Below are positions 6,864-9,544 of a DNA stretch of 9,544 nucleotides, in pieces. Under the pieces are notes generated by a model, which was not told the DNA's origin, made no database searches, and was given only the letters and a program-made list of their open reading frames with translations. A program made the position numbers and the translations under genes. The DNA is from JAVBTR01 sp031556065 (GTDB taxonomy: Bacteria > Bacillota > Clostridia > Christensenellales > Aristaeellaceae). The stretch covers positions 1 to 9,544 of the forward strand of contig JAVBTR010000043.1 of NCBI GenBank assembly GCA_031556065.1, written 5' to 3'. Every line of letters begins with the position of its first letter. The stretch's first letter is position 1.

Positions 6864-8441
6864 TTAACGGGCCTGGTAGCGGGCCAGCGCAGCGTTATAA
6901 ATCGCCACGGCGTCCTCGATCTTCATTTTAATTGCTTCTTCAACAACCGCATCATAGCCTGCCATATCCTGCTTGCCCATGATGATATTGCCGATCATTT
7001 CATCGCGGTAGGTGGTCACGTTATTGATAATGGTAGCAACCGTACCGCTTTCATCGGTGGTAGGCGTCAGCGGCGGCATATCCAGCGCGGAGGATGCCTG
7101 GCCCCAAATCTGGCCCGCTTCATACTGGCCGGGATAGGTGCGCATTAAAGCAAATGTTCTGGGATCGCAATAGGAAGCCCAAACGCTGATCCCTGTGAGA
7201 AGGTATTTGCCCAGCACTTTATCCACAGAGGATTCGCTGATCTGAGTCTGGGTTTCAGGTGTCCAGGTGACGTTGCCGTCTGCATCCACGGTGTAGGTTT
7301 CGCCTTCAACGCCAAAGTTATTGATCATGACACCCTCCGGGGTGTATGCAAAGTCCAGATACTTAAGGGCCGCTTCCACATCCTGGCAGGCAGTGGTGAT
7401 ACCAATGCCAAAGCCGCTGTTAACCGTGTTGATCACGCCGCTTTGGGAAGTATATGCCTTGCCATCGGGGCCGGTAGGCCATGCCGCAATAGCGAGCTTC
7501 GCCTCTGGAAGCCCTGCTTCCATCACCTGGGAATAGGTTACATAGTTTCCGCCCTGGGCACCGATAAAGGCGAACACCTGGCCACTGGTTACCTTGGTTT
7601 TCAGATCATTGGCCTGGTTGGCAATGAAGTCAGGGTCGATCAAACCTTCCTGGTACCATTTGGCCATGGTTTCCACGAACTGTTTAAAGTTAGGGGACAA
7701 AAGGCCAAAGCTGACCTGATCCCCTTCCATGTACAGATTCGGCCGCACGCCAAAGGCGGATGCCAGGGTGTAAATGCTGGTGTTAGCCGTTGTGGCCCCA
7801 GCCGCGCACAAGGGGATCATGTCGGGATAGGCTTTTTTCACTTCCGCCAGTACATTGTACCAATCGTCCATTGTTTCGGGTACGGACAGATTCAGAGCCT
7901 GAAGTATATCCTGCCTGTAAATGGGGCCTACGAAGTAGGACTGATCCTTGTAGGCAGGATCCAATGCGTCACCATTGATGCGGGGGAAGAAATACGTATG
8001 CCCTTCATCGGTGGTGCATTGCTTTTTCAGTTCCGGATACTCATCGTAAAAGGCTTTCAAAGCAGGCATCTTGTCCATATAGGGCGTCAAATCGATCAGG
8101 ATGCCATCGGCAATGGCCTTTTCCGGGCCGCCGGGATAATTCCACCAGTTCCAGGCGATCATGTCCGGCAGTTCCTGGGAGGCGATCAAAAGATTGAACT
8201 GGCTCGCTTCCTCGCCTACGGGCGGCTCGGTCCATTCAATATGGATACCGGTGGCCTCTTCCGTTTGGATGATGGAAGCCAATTCCGCGTTGGTGGTGAC
8301 GCTCATCGCGGATTTCGCGTTGAGTGGCGCCCACATTGAAAGGGTTGTTGCCGCTTGCGAAGCAAGACCCATGCCTGCGCATCCCAGCGTCAGGCAAATT
8401 GCCAGCAAGGCGGCTAGCAGTTTCTGGTAACGGTGTCTCAT
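6864..8441 (-). CDS. Extracellular solute-binding protein of an LplABC-type sugar importer
   Basis: A 525-residue exported protein that would capture the sugar substrate and deliver it to the two permeases. The N-terminus has a basic MRHRYQK head, a hydrophobic core (8-20) and possible cleavage near GLASQA (25-30). A Cys lies at 21 (TLGC) and another at 16 (LAIC); neither is a canonical L-[AS]-[GA]-C lipobox, so lipid anchoring is uncertain. The mature part looks like the long family 1 binding proteins of the LplA/YtcQ type: TLSMWAPLN at the start, EEATGIHIEW (61-70), then QFNLLIASQELPDMI (81-95), and it is rich in Trp and Tyr, as expected for carbohydrate stacking. The length (about 500) is normal for this type and longer than ordinary maltose-binding proteins. 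AGGAGG lies 7 nt before the ATG, just after the pdxA stop (17-nt gap). The bound substrate cannot be read from the sequence. Confidence 0.92.
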   Translation of the reverse strand: MRHRYQKLLAALLAICLTLGCAGMGLASQAATTLSMWAPLNAKSAMSVTTNAELASIIQTEEATGIHIEWTEPPVGEEASQFNLLIASQELPDMIAWNWWNYPGGPEKAIADGILIDLTPYMDKMPALKAFYDEYPELKKQCTTDEGHTYFFPRINGDALDPAYKDQSYFVGPIYRQDILQALNLSVPETMDDWYNVLAEVKKAYPDMIPLCAAGATTANTSIYTLASAFGVRPNLYMEGDQVSFGLLSPNFKQFVETMAKWYQEGLIDPDFIANQANDLKTKVTSGQVFAFIGAQGGNYVTYSQVMEAGLPEAKLAIAAWPTGPDGKAYTSQSGVINTVNSGFGIGITTACQDVEAALKYLDFAYTPEGVMINNFGVEGETYTVDADGNVTWTPETQTQISESSVDKVLGKYLLTGISVWASYCDPRTFALMRTYPGQYEAGQIWGQASSALDMPPLTPTTDESGTVATIINNVTTYRDEMIGNIIMGKQDMAGYDAVVEEAIKMKIEDAVAIYNAALARYQAR

Positions 8442-8458
8442 TGGGATTCCTCCTTTTT

Positions 8459-9508
8459 TTAAGTGCTTTCAGCGCACTTGAATAACGAAAGTTTCGCTGC
8501 CGCATCAATGGCGTCCAAGAGGCTGGCTGCATCGGCAGTGCCGCACCCTGCCTGGTCAAAAGCGGTACCATGGTCTACTGAGGTTCTGATAATAGGAAGC
8601 CCCAGGGTAATGTTCACACCCGATACGCTGTCCCACTTCTGCTTTTCACGGTTATAGTTAAATCCAATGGACTTTAGCGGGATATGGCCCTGATCGTGGT
8701 ACATAGCTACTACCGCGTCATACCAGCCGCCCCTAAGCTTTGAAAAGACTGTATCCGGGGGAAGCGGTCCCTCTACCCGCAAACCTGCTTGCTGCGCCTG
8801 TAGGACCGCAGGCACAATTTCTTCGATCTCCTCTGTTCCGAAAAGGCCATTTTCCCCGCAGTGAGGATTAAGCCCCGCCACCGCAATCAGTGGGTTCTCA
8901 ATGCCTTTAAGCCGTTTCGCCGCTTGGGCCGTCAGCCCAATCACCTCTCCCACACGGTCCTTTTTAACACGGTCGCAGGCATCCCGAAGGGATACATGGG
9001 TGGAAACGTGGGAAATGAGCATATCCCCTTCCATCAGCAGCATGCAATAGCGCCGGGTTCCCGTCAACTTGGCATAAATTTCTGTATGCCCTGAAAATGC
9101 GTGCCCTGAAAGGTTAAGAGCCTCTTTGTTGATGGGATTGGTAACCGTTGCGTCCACCTGACTATCCATGGCAAGGGCAATGGCTTTTTCCACATAACGA
9201 AACGCTGCTTCGCCACAGATTTTCGATACCTGCCCATACCGAAAATCTGCCGCGTCCACCTGCCTCATGTCCAGCACATTGATCAAGTTCGGCGCGAACC
9301 GCGCCTGCTGGACACTTTCAACCCTGTTAATCTGCAATGCTTTTTCAAGACCTGTGAGCTTCAGCGCTTTTTCCATCAGCCATCCGTCGCCAACTACAAT
9401 GGGGCGGCATGTGGCCATAACGGCGCTGTTTGCCAATGCCTTGGCTGTAATTTCCGCGCCAATCCCCGCAGGATCCCCCATGGTGATGGCAATGACCGGT
9501 TTTTCCAT
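8459..9508 (-). CDS. PdxA-family dehydrogenase, probably PdxA2-like 4-phospho-sugar-acid dehydrogenase
   Basis: A 349-residue protein of full family length. PdxA enzymes are metal-dependent NAD(P) dehydrogenases that oxidise 4-phosphohydroxy-L-threonine in vitamin B6 synthesis. The PdxA2 branch oxidises 4-phospho-D-threonate or 4-phospho-D-erythronate, followed by decarboxylation to dihydroxyacetone phosphate. Seen here: ITMGDPAGIGAEI (8-20), the substrate pair H141-T142, and metal-binding His at 171, 216 (GLNPHCGE) and 271 (YHDQGH). All are offset by +5 from my recollection of E. coli PdxA numbering (136, 166, 211, 266). Also present are GPLPPDTVF (247-255) and TSVDHGTAFD (309-318). The fold and active site thus look intact. 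AGGGGG lies 6 nt before the ATG. It heads the visible operon, 17 nt before the binding-protein gene. No other B6 gene is nearby, and the sugar-uptake context favours catabolism of a phosphorylated tetronate. A DUF1537-type kinase would be its expected partner but is not in the window. Confidence 0.92.
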   Translation of the reverse strand: MEKPVIAITMGDPAGIGAEITAKALANSAVMATCRPIVVGDGWLMEKALKLTGLEKALQINRVESVQQARFAPNLINVLDMRQVDAADFRYGQVSKICGEAAFRYVEKAIALAMDSQVDATVTNPINKEALNLSGHAFSGHTEIYAKLTGTRRYCMLLMEGDMLISHVSTHVSLRDACDRVKKDRVGEVIGLTAQAAKRLKGIENPLIAVAGLNPHCGENGLFGTEEIEEIVPAVLQAQQAGLRVEGPLPPDTVFSKLRGGWYDAVVAMYHDQGHIPLKSIGFNYNREKQKWDSVSGVNITLGLPIIRTSVDHGTAFDQAGCGTADAASLLDAIDAAAKLSLFKCAEST

Positions 9509-9544
9509 ATGCTTCCCCCTTCTTTAATCAGGCAAGGCCTGTTT

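Noticed and set aside
7443..8339. Open 298-codon frame on the plus strand opposite the binding-protein gene
   Set aside because: It lies wholly antisense to a well-supported gene, has no recognisable domain, and its composition fits a mirror reading of a GC-rich coding region.
9524..9544. Possible tail of another minus-strand gene ending just upstream of pdxA
   Set aside because: Stops in two frames are visible (TGA at 9530-9528 and TAA at 9526-9524), which would fit the end of an upstream operon gene, but fewer than seven codons are available and neither frame can be preferred.

Overview
The window holds one tightly packed, single-direction gene cluster. All seven genes read on the minus strand, so transcription runs from the right edge of the window to the left. 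In transcription order they are: a PdxA-family dehydrogenase, an LplA/YtcQ-like solute-binding protein, two LplB/LplC-type sugar permeases, a large (alpha/alpha)6-barrel glycoside hydrolase of the MGH1-like (GH63-related) type, an FAD protein of the L-aspartate oxidase/fumarate reductase superfamily, and a Gfo/Idh/MocA-type NAD(P)-dependent oxidoreductase. The genes are separated by gaps of 3-18 nt or a 4-nt ATGA overlap. The one larger gap (84 nt, after the binding-protein gene) contains a strong hairpin. I see no RNA gene, CRISPR array, transposase or phage gene.

The organism is most likely a Gram-positive, Clostridia-like Bacillota bacterium. The reasons are strong AGGAGG-type ribosome binding sites before nearly every gene, an LplABC-type importer with no ATPase gene of its own (these systems usually share an MsmX-like ATPase), and moderate GC content. 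This is inference from gene families and signals; no taxonomic marker gene is present.

The genes make sense together as a catabolic operon. The binding protein and two permeases would import an oligosaccharide or glycoconjugate intact. The glycosidase has no signal peptide, so it would cleave that compound in the cytoplasm. The released aglycone or sugar could then be oxidised by the FAD enzyme, the Gfo/Idh enzyme and the PdxA-like enzyme. In such contexts PdxA homologues are often PdxA2-type 4-phospho-tetronate dehydrogenases rather than vitamin B6 enzymes. MGH1-like glycosidases include enzymes acting on glycosides of glycerate, so a glycoside of a short sugar acid is an attractive but unproven substrate.

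The most unusual protein is the FAD enzyme. By motif alignment it keeps two active-site positions of the fumarate reductase/aspartate oxidase family (His345 and Arg379, in GTG-start numbering) but appears to have lost two others (His to Glu234, Arg to Lys282). It therefore probably works on a different substrate.

Downstream of the last gene (positions 1-161) there is no coding sequence. This stretch is dominated by a nested palindrome of about 115 bp with perfect 12-bp and 8-bp arm segments. It may be a dispersed repeat element and may also end transcription in both directions.
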